From NCBI GenBank assembly GCA_905221605.1, contig CAJNDS010002774.1, positions 60,001-124,000 of the forward strand: DNA of 64,000 nt, given 5' to 3'. Made by a program: the position numbers and the translations under genes. This document shows positions 46,216-57,299 of this stretch, in pieces. The stretch is from Symbiodinium natans (taxonomy: Eukaryota; Sar; Dinophyceae; Suessiales; Symbiodiniaceae). Position 1 is the stretch's first letter. Every line of letters begins with the position of its first letter. The notes under the pieces were generated by a model. It ran no database searches and had not been told where the DNA came from. It saw only the letters and a list, made by a program, of their open reading frames with translations.

Positions 46216-46623
46216 CTCTTGAAAATTCCAATGAGTAATTAAATAGCCTTGCGTTATACTTGGTCACGGCAAGGAGCGAAATCACCTGCAGCCACACGCC
46301 CATAATAGAATGCGGGTTGTCCTGCCAAGTCTTTGCCAACGTGTCCGAGCAAGGCTCCTGTCCAGAGACTGCGGAAGCGGATGCTCACACAGCAGCTTCG
46401 ATGGCTTTGCTGGGGGGAGGCGATGCTCGGCTTAGCTTCCAGCTCTTGCCGCCTTCAAACAAAGCAGGCTCGCGCCCATCGGAAAATCCCTCCCGAGCCC
46501 TCGACTTGAAGGCTTGGACTCAAGCGTTGGCATGCCAAAACGTCCTCGAAGCAAAGCTTCAACCCCACGGGAGGTGTTCAGCATTCAGCAGCGGCTGCTA
46601 GTCAAGGCTCTACAAGAGCTGGC

Positions 46624-47623
46624 CTGCACAGGTGACTCAGCAGCGGCCAGCAGGTCTGCCAGGCGCCTTCCAAAGGACACCCACCCCAGCACAACCCAAC
46701 GAAGACCCTCACATGAAAATCGGAGTTCGCTGACGTCGGGAGCCTCGTCGGCGTCTGCAACAAGGGGCTGGGCCTGGAATGCGCGCAGCACTTTGCCATG
46801 TCATTGGCATGGGGCCAGCTCGGTCGTGACTAAGCCGCTTATTCATGAGTCTCAACTGATTTCAACTTCAGATTTACTTTAGAGCTGCTAGGCCAAGGCT
46901 CATATTGCTGAAAGGGAGTCCTTCTCGGCGCTGAAAAATACAACGACTACCCTGCGGCCCAATCGTTGAACTATTGACGGCAGCTGACACATGAACTTCT
47001 GAAGCGATGCCGGATGTATTGATTATAGAATAGGATTTAGGGCCCGACGTCCCTGGTCCATCGCGATACTGCCTGGGCAAGCATTCTTTCCCACTGAACA
47101 CGATTTACCTCTGCTTAAAAGCAAAATCCACTGTGCAACTACACCTGAGCCCCAGATCCCAGATCTGAAAGCGAATGTACCAGTACGCACTTGCTGCGAG
47201 GAAGTACTGCTTTAACCTTGTTGCCAGAAGACCACATGGAAGCGAAGCCCCATCCGTGTGTATCCGCAGAGATTTTTGGGTGAGGTAAGCAATACCACCG
47301 AAGTACCCAGGATTGCCCGATCGGCCCAGACAAGGCCCAGCGGCTGTCTCTCACGCCACTGCCGTCGCAGCTCCTGTGATGGTCTTCGTGTTCATTCACC
47401 CTACGGCCCTACGGTTTGCCAGTGGAGTATCCGATTGGCGTGTCGAAGCATGCTTTCCTTGGAAGCAAGATTCATGGCTTCGGCAGAAATATGCCAATCC
47501 AAGGTTCTCAGCTTTGCTGCGTTGCTGCTTGCGCCCCCCCCCCACCGCTCCCACCGTGCTCGGCACCTGCAGCCGCGAGGACCGCGGCGCCGACAGCGCC
47601 GCGCCGTCGGGGTCGTAGTCCAT
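46624..47623 (-). CDS. Candidate multi-exon gene with clear first exon, unrecognised
   Basis: The first exon is well supported: ATG at 47623, high third-position GC, MDYDPDGAALSAPRSSRLQ, GT donor after 47567. A later exon is bounded by a strong acceptor (cccttgttgcag, start 46754) and a GC donor after CAG at 46624. It reads DADEAPDVSELRFSCEGLRW then VSFGRRLADLLAAAESPVQ. Between them, segments at about 47140-47330 (ALSGPIGQSWVLRWYCLPHP) and 46960-47060 (SYSIINTSGIASEVHVSAAV) are possible exons. The 3' end was not found, and no domain is recognised. Confidence 0.45.
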
Positions 47624-47999
47624 GGGTAGGACCTACATTCAGGGCTGTTTAGGTTGGGGAGAGGACAGGAGGAAAGCAGAACTCAGAAGCTCCACTTGTC
47701 AGAGCACGCGAACGGAAGCGCGCTCTCGAGTATCGCGAGACCTGGGACCCGTGGCCCCAATAAAAGCCCCGCCTCGCCGATCGGCCATGGCAGCACAGCT
47801 GTGCTCCGGTGCTATGAAGAAAATTGCACAGGAACTTGCGGTTTGACGATTGCTTCGGACGCTATCGCTTTGGAATGCCTCCTCTCATGCTGGCAAAGAA
47901 GACACATGGCGAGCGACATCTGTATGAAGCTGCTGACTTTGTGAATGACGCTTCGGCGTAATGCCTTGATGACGACAGCAAGGGTCCAGTCGGGCAAAT

Positions 48000-48328
48000 T
48001 TCCACCGTCAAAGCCCCCGCGCGCAACATTGGAAACATTGCCCGCCGATCGCTGGAGTGTGCTCCCCTTCAGGGAAAGGGAACCCTAGACCCTAAACCCT
48101 AAACCCACGAAGACGGCGCAACTCAGCACAGCCCATTTTCCTGATGCCTGAAGCGCTATCCTTGCCTCAGCCTGCTCGCGGTTGCGCCTTCAAAGGCCAC
48201 AAGAACTCTACAAGTCAATACAGGACACCAAGGGTACCTTAATTTCTGCAAGCAGTGTCCATGACGACGACGGTATGTCGATGATGATGGTGACGGCGAT
48301 GGTGATGGCGATCAGGACGGTGATGATA

Positions 48329-48386
<58 letters not shown>

Positions 48387-48640
48387 CTTGAGAGGGCCCC
48401 GGACGAAAGCACGCGGGCACACAACAGGAGGCAAGGGCTGGAATCCGGGCTGCGGTTTTCCCTCGCGGTGCTTTGGGTTTGGGATTTACCGATTGGTCAC
48501 AAAGGCTTGGCAAGAATGGGTTACATTGTAAGGCACTCCAGGTTACCTTGTAAAGCACTCCACTATCACTCCAGTGTTCGAAGTTGTCAAAGTTGAATCA
48601 GGCCACAGGCACCTTTAACAGGTCTTTACGCGACGGTCAC
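48000..48640. repeat. GAT array and telomere-like patch, no gene
   Basis: A CCCTAAA cluster at 48085-48108 and a GAT run at about 48325-48385. No gene seen. Confidence 0.85.
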
Positions 48641-48641
48641 C

Positions 48642-49127
48642 TCATGACGCGGTGCACGTCTTGACCATCTTGGTGCCCAGAGATATTGAGGATTTCGGAA
48701 CTTGCGCGACCCAGACTTCGGAACCGGCCTCTGCACCTTCTCTAGCCACGTTTCCTCGCGGCTTTTCTGCAGCGCCGAGAGCACCCCAGCGCCTGCATGT
48801 CTTCATGCTCTCTATACCCCGGCGGTAAGCGCGCCTTGTGCAACAAGTGCAATATGGGTGCTTTTTGCTCAAAACTGATGCTTGAATGAGCAAGGCCCTG
48901 AGGTTACAAGTGTGAAGCTTGGTGGGTAATGTCTCCAAGCATGCATTTGCTAGCACATTCGACTCTCCGCCGGGCCTTCGAGGAGTCTCAATGCCTCCCA
49001 TGGGTCCGCATGCGTAACAGGTGCCCGGTAGCCGGCCGCAGTGACCTTGGAGCATTTCGGGACAGTAGGCACAGAACCCTGTACTCAGCCAGGCACTAAG
49101 AGACCTTGGGAGGATGCCTTGCCCCAA
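48642..49127 (-). CDS. Candidate Cys-rich protein segment, unrecognised
   Basis: A 161-codon frame without ATG at its start, so probably an exon. The first part has a Cys pattern (GFCAYCPEMLQGHC, then GTCYACG) that could form disulphides or bind zinc. A basic Cys-containing middle (YCTCCTRRAYRRG) and a polar tail ending at a stop follow. The opposite strand has no comparable frame. No family is assigned. Confidence 0.35.
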   Translation of the reverse strand: MGQGILPRSLSAWLSTGFCAYCPEMLQGHCGRLPGTCYACGPMGGIETPRRPGGESNVLANACLETLPTKLHTCNLRALLIQASVLSKKHPYCTCCTRRAYRRGIESMKTCRRWGALGAAEKPRGNVAREGAEAGSEVWVAQVPKSSISLGTKMVKTCTAS

Positions 49128-49193
49128 TGCCTGGGTTCCCCTGCCATTTCGCTGTAGGCATCCAGTGACATGGTCACGCCTGTCTCTGTGTGC

Positions 49194-49261
49194 GTATGTG
49201 TAAGTGTAAGGGCAAGTGTAAGTGTAAGTGCAGGTGCAGGTGCAGGTGCAGGTGAAGGTGC

Positions 49262-49322
<61 letters not shown>

Positions 49323-49345
49323 CGCGCGCGGGCATGTAGAAGTGT
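49194..49345. repeat. GTAAGT/GCAGGT hexamers then GT microsatellite
   Basis: Imperfect gtaagt and gcaggt units (49199-49262) pass into about 26 GT units and a short gcgcgcg run. Confidence 0.95.
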
Positions 49346-49579
49346 GGGTGTGTGTGTGTGAGCAAGTGAGTAGGGAAGTAAGTGAGTAAGTAATAAAGGA
49401 AGTGAAGTAAAGTAAAGCACTAAAGCAAAGTATGTAAACAAGTAAGAAAGTTCAAAAGATTTAAACCTGGCCGGCGGGCGTTCCGGATTGTGCGCGAGGC
49501 TGTGAAGCGGATTGAAATCGTGACCTGAGCACCACAATAACCCAGCTGCGGGAAAACTTGAACCTCTAGCTTGCAATTA

Positions 49580-50320
49580 TATCGCTACCACAGTTCCTGC
49601 ACCAGTGGCGAAGCATTGCCAGCAAAATCGAGAGCCAAGCAAAGCTGCGAAGCAGCGACAGCTGAAAAGATCTAGCCTCAGGTTACTTTTTGTTTTGGCT
49701 CTGCAAGGCTCCGTACAACAGAGGTCCCAATCAATCAATCCCTTAACACTGCCGCTGACTCCTTGGCGCCCAGCTCCAGACGCGAACCGTGCTTTGCCAG
49801 TCCACCTGGCGCATCTTTCGCTACGGTTTTTTTCGAGTGTGGGCATCCGTGAAGCTTCCTTTCCATGTAGCTTCGTGAGTCATGTCACTCGTGCCACAAG
49901 GATACTACTTCAGTCGCTGAGGATGCATCATGTTTGACGTCTGCGAACCAGGACTCAACAGGCTCGACGGCGAAACGCCCGGACAAAATGAACGGAACCC
50001 GTCATGCAAGCATGGACATGAATCTGAACAAGACTCGCGACTTGGTGATGTGGTGCCATCTCACTGTGCTCGTGTGGATCTCCATGTCGGCTGGTGGTTG
50101 CCGGTCCATGGGTTCCGCGGCGGGAGAGCGTTGGTCATCTCACACGTGTTGTGCATTCCATTGTCAACTGCCATCTCTTGTCCTCCCACCTCCCGTACCT
50201 CCCGTGCTTGTGCGATGCCGAACCCTGCCAGGAAAGCACCAAGGGCATCCACGACCCGAGGCCCTCGGCCGCAGAACCCCAGCAGGCGAACGTTGAACCT
50301 CAAAAGAAAAAGATATATAA
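49580..50320. other. No firm gene
   Basis: A minus-strand frame at 50061-50303 (VVDALGAFLAGFGIAQAREV) and plus-strand frames over the same bases are both open; neither has a motif. Confidence 0.4.
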
Positions 50321-50322
50321 AG

Positions 50323-50440
50323 AAACCCTAAAAACCCTAAAAACCCTACAAACCCTATAAACCCTATGAACCACCCTAAAAACCCGGAGATAGAAAGAGA
50401 GAGAGAGAGAGAGCGAGAGACAGAGAGAGAGAGAGAGAGG
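50323..50440. repeat. Degenerate CCCTAAA cluster followed by GA tract
   Basis: Seven variant units (aaaccctaaaaaccctaaaa, then ccctacaaaccctataaacc) precede about 45 bases of GA/GAGC. Confidence 0.93.
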
Positions 50441-50829
50441 CGTAACGTTCGCCAGCTCAGCGCCGTAGAGCCGTTCCAGGAAGGGCTCCGGGCGCCCGGG
50501 GGCCGGGGCCTAGCGCAGATTCTGGGCGCTAACATTAGGGCGCAAGAAAACATAGAGATAAGAAAAACTAACAAAGATACCTATGTACATTTTTACATGT
50601 ACATATATACACACACGGTTTCATTACTAGCACCCTCAAATTTTTTCGGTATCCTACGTACACTGACCAAGAACAGTATTACGAACCCTATTTCATACAT
50701 GTACATACAGGTCTTGTTAGAAGGACTGAATACTTGAGAAGGGGCTACGAAAGCTAGTCATCGCAGGGGGGTGGCATTCAGTACGACCTCTGCAAAGTAC
50801 CACAGACCTTCAGAGCATGGTGACTGTGG

Positions 50830-51133
50830 GGGGCGGGGGAGGACCTTGGGGTGGGGTGGGGGGCCCCCCCCCCCTACCTTATCCCACACGCAACCACCTT
50901 AAAGGAGGGGGGGGGGGGGGGCGCCGGCACCTTATCCTTCGAAAATGCTTCATGGTGAGGTGAGGGGGGGGGGGGGGGGGCCCCCCCCCCAACCCCCACC
51001 TTAAGTCTTGGGTTTCGGACCTGTTAAGGTGTGGAACCCTTTTTTTCCCTGGAAGCTTCTTAACAAGGTGAATACCAGTGCATGGGTAAACGACAACTCC
51101 CGCCAGCTCCACAGAGCTAGCTTTCGTGACTAA
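50830..51133. repeat. G-run/C-run hairpin element, copy 2 (three hairpins)
   Basis: Three successive G-run to C-run or GC-box junctions (about 50856-50874, 50907-50925 and 50965-50991). Each is followed within about 15 bases by accttat or accttaa. The end block ggtaaac...aactcccgc.agctcc...gagct.gctttcgtgac matches copy 1 at 33672-33720. Confidence 0.75.
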
Positions 51134-51139
51134 GTGGTC

Positions 51140-52820
51140 TATAGAGGGCACAAACAATTGCCAGGCCTTCTGGTTTGTGGCGACAAGGACGCTACGTAGC
51201 GGATGTAGGGTCTGTGGTGCCAAAAGTATAAACAAGGATTCTACGGATGATGGGGATCAGGGTTCAGAATTTAGGGTCAGAGGATTCCAGGGTGCTCAGA
51301 GCTTTGCAAGGATTCTCAGTGCATTTGAGGGATCATCTTTGTACACGTTTCAGGCATCTTTGCCTCCCTGGCAAGCATGAGATACTTTGAAGGCACTCTG
51401 CCATGCCTGGATGCCATGAAAATCGACGGAACCTGGAGAAAGGTCAGTTCGAGGACGCACATTGCTCTTGCCGGTTCCAGTGCCACATGCCGACTACAAG
51501 GGTCTTCCTACGGCTCTGGTGATTTCTGCTGAGACCCTTCACGCTTTTGCACTGGGGCCCCAGGCAGAGTGGAAAAACCTCCTCGCAGAGGAGGCTTCTT
51601 AAACTACAGTTTAGATAGCTGCAGGTCGATGACTACAGCCTGAAGGTCTAACGCTGCCTCACATGCTCGCTGGTGTGACGCGGCTCCTCTGCTGATGGAA
51701 AATCCTTCTCGGCCTGCAGGGGCTCCTCGATGCAACTGGCACCGTCACCATCTGCCCCTGTACTGATCTGTACTCATCTGTACTCTAGGACTCCAAGACA
51801 TTGTGGGCTGCACTCGTTACTATCACAGCACGCGCTGGATCAGTCGGATCTGCCCTGCAATAAGCATCCACCCAGGCGTGGCAAGGGATAGCCACGCCGC
51901 TTGTGAAAACCACAAGTGCGCTTTACACCCGAAACTGGTGCATGGTGAATGCTTTGACATGGCCTTGGCGCGGGTCTTGGCTGGGCTTGGGCTGGGCTGA
52001 CCTTCAGCTTCGCAGCAGCGAGCCTACATCAATGGAAACTGTCGGAATCAGAATCACACCACAGGAGCAACTAAAAAAAACAGCCATCAGGCAGCACAAG
52101 CCGAAGGACAACTCCACCAATTTTTAAAGCAAAATAGGAAGCAGGCGCAGAAGAAACAAGTCGCTATCAAAGACCAAAGCAAGACTCAAGGCACGAAAGG
52201 CAACAACTAGGCCAACGCACGATGCAAGGGCAAACGAAGTGGGAAGAGAAGAAGAAGCAGAAGAAGAAGCAGAAGAAGAAGACACTTCAAAAGCGAACCA
52301 CTTCACACAACAACTGCGTTCCCTGCCCCCTGCAAGCATGCCGCCACTTGCGCGGCTTGCTGCCTGTCTTTTCTTTTTCACGTACAAGTGCTCGCGGTAT
52401 TGAGCTGAGGATGTGTGTGTGGAAGGCGCAGAAGCAAACGTGAAAGCGCCTTGCCACAATTCACAATGCTCAGCACGAATTAACAGCACTGTACGAAACT
52501 GTCCCGAAAGGGGAGGGGAGGGGGTTACCCTTTGCGGCGCCACCTCGACAGCAAGGTTCGCCCTCTTTGACCAAGCGCCGCAAAAGACCCCCTTTCACCT
52601 GAGACCTCTTCTACGAAGGCGTCAGTGAGCCGCGCAGCTTGGGCAGAAGTCTACCGCACAGGTATCGCAGCGGCGAAGGAGGCTGCCAGGAGGGAAGTGT
52701 GCCTCTCGTGCATCGTCTGAGTATGTGTGTGTGTGTGTGTATGTATATTTTTCTGGGTGTCGTTTCCGAAGCTTCTGCCATGGCTACGATGCTACAGGCA
52801 CTGACACAAAGGAGAACTGC
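51140..52820. other. No firm gene
   Basis: Short frames. A plus-strand 65-codon Cys-containing frame at 51803-52000 (CENHKCALHPKLVHGECFDM) is the best of them but has no motif. An AAG/GAA-rich patch lies at 52235-52290. Confidence 0.45.
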
Positions 52821-52825
52821 CCGTG

Positions 52826-53507
52826 CTAGAGCACCTTAACAAGGTGCCTGACCCTGTTCACATTATCGACTGGATAGTGCTGAGCCAAGCGTGCACAATA
52901 ATCACGACATCTAGGGGGCAGAGGGCTATGATCAATAGCAAGTGAAATGTGTCTGCCTCGCAGCCGTGGCAGGTCCATCCTGCGCAGAGCAGGGGGGCTG
53001 GGGGAGGGGGGGAGGAGGGGTGAGTCAGGGAAGAGGGCGCGGGAGACATCGGAAATCTTTGTGCGCTCCTTGGGTGTACGTGTCCCCAAAGTTGGCGACC
53101 GTGGCCGGGGCCGCCTGAAGCCTGAGACACAGAGCACCGCGCTGGAAAACAAACAAAAACTATGGTGAGCATGGTGAGCCTATACAGAAAAACGGTGCAA
53201 AGTTCGCTCAATGGCAGAAATAGCTATGCGATAACCTGTAGAGGCTCTCCTGTGTCCAAGCTGCACATCACCAAAACTCCACACCATAAGTTGGGAGTGA
53301 AACGGCCGCAGCCGTGTGAACCCCACTGAGCCACTGCGTCGCGAAATCGAAGCAATTGTGGCCAAGCTGCTGGTGCTTGCAATCTAGGGCCTTGTACACA
53401 TTGCGGCTACGCCGGAAGAAGGACAGGGCGTCTGTCTCAGAGGAGCCGGCCTCTAGCATGAGAAAATGGTCAAGAATCTGATGTGACGACATGCTAGAAT
53501 GCCACAT
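52826..53507 (-). CDS. Candidate papain-fold (PPPDE/LRAT-like) protein, two exons
   Basis: The 5' exon (within about 53300-53507; MSSHQILDHFLMLEAGSSET then SFFRRSRNVYKALDC) contains LGHNCFDFATQWLSG. The HNCxxF...LxG pattern resembles the catalytic-Cys segment of DeSI-type PPPDE peptidases and of LRAT-like proteins. The usual N-terminal half with the catalytic His was not found upstream. The last exon (52826-53121, acceptor gtgtctcag) reads FRRPRPRSPTLGTRTPKERT, a Pro-rich linker, and ISLAIDHSPLPPRCRDYCAR to a TAG. The family call rests on one motif only. Confidence 0.4.
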
Positions 53508-53815
53508 CTATGATGGATTACAGCACAGGTCGAGGGGATATCGTAACACGAGGCTGCTACACGAGGCTCCTGCTAGTGTGAGGAGGTGTGGAGAGATCCA
53601 AGGACAAACCCTCTAAAGCATCCCTCTAAACTGGCAGTGGCCGGAAACCCCCCCTGTCGCGGGGTGCCCCGCGGCCCCTTACAAACCCTTTGTCGCGGCA
53701 GCTTGTTTCTGCTGCCAAATTAGCCCTTCCCTAAAACATCCCGAAATACCCTGAAACCCACTTTAATTTCTCCTGACCTACCCCCAAGAAACAAAAAGCC
53801 ACAAGCCGCCCTCAC

Positions 53816-54310
53816 TTGAGCCCAGTCTGCAAGCTTCGCCCGGCGGTTGGTGCCCTCGCCGGCGCAGACGACCAGAGTGAGGCTTGGGCCGTTGAGCGCA
53901 TCCGTGAGCCCCAGGTGCTGCCTAAGGAACTTTGTGGAAAAGTACGAGAATAGGGATTCAATGCTTTTGGTGGCTTTGGGGGGTTTAGGGCTTAGGGCTT
54001 GGATATAGCTAGGGGAGGTTGGGGGGAAGGTTGGGGGCTTCGGCCCACTCCACGGCGAGCTTTGAAAAATTGGCAGGATGGCATGAGGTGGCATGAGAAG
54101 GCAAGCCACAGTGACTGGAAGTCCTTCTCCGGATCGAGGGGTGTGGTACCTGCGCAGAAGCTCTGAGCCGAAAGCCGAGCCACAAGCGCATCAAAGAAGA
54201 AGGCAACCTGATCGGGCCCCTCAAGCAATCGGAGCCCACCTTGGACTAGACCAACAGACTCGAAGCCGAGGTCGAAGGCGTCGGCGACGGCTTGGCGCAG
54301 GTGAGCAAGC
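53816..54310 (-). CDS. Candidate gene, at least two exons, unrecognised
   Basis: Exon 54150-54310 has an AG acceptor and a GT donor (AG|gtacca). It reads LAHLRQAVADAFDLGFESVG then GPDQVAFFFDALVARLSAQ. A second exon ends at 53816 with a perfect gtgagg donor and reads HLGLTDALNGPSLTLVVCAG then EGTNRRAKLADWAQ. It may start at 53917 or further up in the same frame. Both have high third-position GC. They look like parts of a soluble alpha/beta protein, but I cannot name the family. Later exons were not found. Confidence 0.5.
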
Positions 54311-54586
54311 CTTAACGCTACACGGGGTTAACAGGGCAGGATGGTTTAGGTTGCTGCTTGCAGAGGTCTTCAGCCCCCTTGTGACGGGGTGCTTCAGCAG
54401 AGGCGTCTCTTCTATTGCTCCTAACACGTGTCAAGGAGCAAGGACCTGGGCGCCATGAGAAGAACCTTCGTCTCGCCGGCCAGCGAGCTCACCTTCAGGC
54501 CAATGGACTGACGCTGTTGTATTCAACGGGTGGACGCGAAGTTCTGTTCGAGTTGCTGCGTGCCCTCTGGCTCCTCTTTACATGAC

Positions 54587-54680
54587 TTGTACTTCTGCTT
54601 CTACTCTCTACATGACTTCTACTCCTGCTTCTACTAACACTTCTACTTCTACTAGCTCTACTATTTCTTCTACTCCCTAG
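54587..54680. repeat. Imperfect TTCTAC repeats
   Basis: About twelve ttctac/ttctgc units, including two tacatgactt words. Confidence 0.9.
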
Positions 54681-54740
54681 CAGCTTCGCTGATGTTCGGC
54701 ACTGTATGGTAACCTCAAAGCGAAGCCATGCCCAAGGATT

Positions 54741-56156
54741 TCACAGCAGAAAGGGAAGCCGGTGGCTTCCAGCACTGATGCGTGAAATGGCCTGCACGCG
54801 CACGGCACCGTCCTGCTTCTCGTCATTCTTGCCCCGCTTGCGCCAGGCCATGGCAACGATATGCCGCTCGTGGTGGATCCTGTAGCGGTGCAGGGACGCG
54901 CAGTCCCTGGTGCAAGCCACGTGCCACAGCAGCCGCGCAAGCCCAGCCCAGGGCAGCGGAAGCAAGATCAGGGACAAGGCCGCCATCAGCCTGAACGCAA
55001 GCTTGCCAGAGTCAGCGTGCAAAATGTAGAGGAGGGGCAGGTGGTGTAAAGAGCTGACGTGGGTGGCAATGCCGCCACAAGCTTGGCAGACACCGCCATG
55101 GATCCGGAAGCCTACGGGACAGCAGCACCTTCCTGCCAGCAAGGCGCCGTGGCAATTTACGAAGCCGCGAGCGCTACACTTCTCAGTCCACCGCCCTGAT
55201 CCAAGGATGGGATCCTGCCCGGTGCAATGCCTGACTCGCTTGGGCAGCTGGTGTGAAATCACCTCATCCATAGCTATCTGGTATGCCTCTCGTGTGCCGA
55301 CCCACCAGGAGAAGCGAGTCGCTCCCATCAGGACACTTTGGTCCTCTTCGGGGGGCCTACCCGACTGGATGGCCCAGGCAAGGGGCGTCGAAGATGCATT
55401 TGAAGTCACAATCGGAACCGCGTACACGCAAGTTATGGAGCAAGAGCTACCGCCTGACTGGTCGACCTCCGCTCCCACATCACCCACCAGGGTCGGCAAG
55501 GAGCCCTGGGTGTCCACTTGGTCGAAGCCCCAGTCCTTCACGAAGCCAGCGACATCCGGCAGATGGGCAGGTCCCCTGCAGTCTTTAAACATACACTGCT
55601 TGGCACTGCAGTCGCTGCAATGAGCCGCCGCGCCGACCCTCGTCATGTCCAAACGGGCATCTTTCAGCTGGACCAGCGTGGCGCCGGCGATGCCCTGATA
55701 GCTCTCGTCGAGGCCAAGTCTGCTAAAGCTGGCAAGGCTTGTCTGCATCACGGGCCACAGACAGGTATAGGCGTAGACCGGCCCATTCGAGGAGGTGGAG
55801 ATCACAACCAGACCTGCGTAGCAAAAGCAACATATCATCCACCGAATACGGTCCAACCAGTGCAGCGGATGATCCACACGCGGGAAGAATGCTGGCGCGA
55901 TGCCGCGCTTGAAGGCCAGCAGAGAAACTCCCAGGAAACCCAGCAAGTGCAAGAGCTCCCCGAAGGAGTGGAAGATAAACTGGAGCATGCACAGGAAGAT
56001 CGACGGTAAGACCGAAAGGGTCATCAGGCAGATGCTCTGATCAAAGGCCAGATCTGCTTCTGTCGCGGACATCCCCAGGCCGGAACAAGCGTCCGCTGTC
56101 CAACGGCGGGCGCTCAGCATCGGGACTACAGGGATCGCAAAGGCCGAAGGTGCCAC
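54741..56156 (-). CDS. Multi-pass membrane protein with Cys-rich lumenal regions, unrecognised
   Basis: An uninterrupted frame of up to 471 codons ends at 54741. The first true ATG is at 56120-56118 (MLSARRWTADAC); a splice acceptor at about 56166 could feed it instead. Hydrophobic segments lie at about residues 43-80 (CLMTLSVLPSIFLCMLQFIF), 107-125 (IRWMICCFCYAGLVVIS) and 405-435 (ALSLILLPLPWAGLARLL). The loop between them, some 280 residues, carries Cys clusters (CSDCSAKQCMFKDC; GRCCCPVGFRIHGGVCQACG) like those of extracellular Cys-rich repeats. The tail is basic (MAWRKRGKNDEKQDG). It lies just downstream of another gene's stop (56220) on the same strand. Function unknown. Confidence 0.65.
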   Translation of the reverse strand: MAPSAFAIPVVPMLSARRWTADACSGLGMSATEADLAFDQSICLMTLSVLPSIFLCMLQFIFHSFGELLHLLGFLGVSLLAFKRGIAPAFFPRVDHPLHWLDRIRWMICCFCYAGLVVISTSSNGPVYAYTCLWPVMQTSLASFSRLGLDESYQGIAGATLVQLKDARLDMTRVGAAAHCSDCSAKQCMFKDCRGPAHLPDVAGFVKDWGFDQVDTQGSLPTLVGDVGAEVDQSGGSSCSITCVYAVPIVTSNASSTPLAWAIQSGRPPEEDQSVLMGATRFSWWVGTREAYQIAMDEVISHQLPKRVRHCTGQDPILGSGRWTEKCSARGFVNCHGALLAGRCCCPVGFRIHGGVCQACGGIATHVSSLHHLPLLYILHADSGKLAFRLMAALSLILLPLPWAGLARLLWHVACTRDCASLHRYRIHHERHIVAMAWRKRGKNDEKQDGAVRVQAISRISAGSHRLPFLL

Positions 56157-56219
56157 ACCACCTGTCGCTTTGGGCCTTGCCTCCGCAGGTCACCAGTTAA
56201 AGCCCGGGCTCCAACCCTT

Positions 56220-56388
56220 TTATGACTCCATGCCGTAAACATCCCTGTACATCCGTACACTGGCGTACACCCTGTCCTCACGCAGAAAGATGTCGAGCTC
56301 CACTTCGCAGTCCTTCTCTGGGTCGGACCTGGCGGCAGGGAGTTTCGTCTCGTGGCGCTCAAAAGAGAGGGACACGAGGCTGGTGCTA
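56220..56388 (-). CDS. Last exon of an unrecognised gene
   Basis: Begins after a gactcag acceptor and reads SLVSLSFERHETKLPAARSD, CEVELDIFLREDRVYASVRM, YRDVYGMES, then TAA at 56222-56220. The alternating polar and hydrophobic pattern suggests beta strands. A further minus-strand frame upstream (56560-56814, LWPDAQDSCACTLLLTRWHI) may be an earlier exon, but it ends in its own stop unless spliced. No family is recognised. Confidence 0.5.
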
Positions 56389-57299
56389 CTGAGTCAGACG
56401 AGGGTAAAGTGAGTGTGGTCGGAAGTGGACACCAGACAACAGCTGTCACGGGTTCGGCAGACATGTCGCACATGCCTGTGCCTGATGAAGTCATGCATCA
56501 GTACGGCTGTTCACGAGCAATGCCATGAAGCTCTGGCGCTAGCCCCTCCACCCAGCACATCATAGCACCTCAGCCCGACATGGGCGACAGCCGTCGCATT
56601 CCAGCCTCAGCGCTCGCAAGACTGGGGGTGAGTTGTCGCAGACAGGATACAGGATGTGCCAACGAGTGAGAAGCAACGTACATGCACAGCTGTCTTGTGC
56701 ATCGGGCCAAAGGCTAATGTTCAGAGGCCTCATCGGGACCCGTCCTTTCGTATGGGCGACCCACACGAGTTCCGCAGTAAGAAATACAGTGTAAGGAGGC
56801 ATGTAAGAATGCACAATATTGAAAGCACAACTTCTTCGCGACGTCGACGATAATCACAATCACCCCCCCCCCCTGGTGAATGACGTGGATCTCCCCGAAG
56901 GACACTTCTTACAAGATGCGACTGAAGTGTCAGGCCATGGAAACGAATTGATAGGTAAACTTGTCAGCGCGGCACTGTCCATAAAGAGTTGCCGTAAACA
57001 AGCTCATTGAGGGGGGCCAATCTCTCACATTTACCCCGTTCATTTCTGAGCGCCGCTGCGTCCGCCAAGGCGGAATACCAACGATGGCGTGCCTCCGAAG
57101 GCGGCCTAGGTTGGGTCTTGCTCCTCTTGAGTGAGTTCATGCGACAACGCTGTCACTGGCTGATGATTCAGGCACGCACTTTCATCTTTGCAAGGTCTGT
57201 AGCCAAGACCTCCAGGTCCTCACATCACGAGGGCGTTGATTGTGAATCTATCTTGGCGTAAGGCTTCTTCCGTTGATTGCTTCGTGGATGCGCACGCAC

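Noticed and set aside
45442-46339. Lys-rich plus-strand frame and Phe-rich minus-strand frame
   Set aside because: Both follow from the purine bias of the tract; neither shows domain-like composition or splice signals.
49685-49710. ttttggctctgcaag as a spliced-leader relic
   Set aside because: It shares only the ttttggctc core with the dinoflagellate leader and lacks the rest.
55063-56009. Two plus-strand frames of 186 and 163 codons
   Set aside because: Antisense to the 471-codon membrane protein, which has clear hydrophobic segments and Cys clusters.
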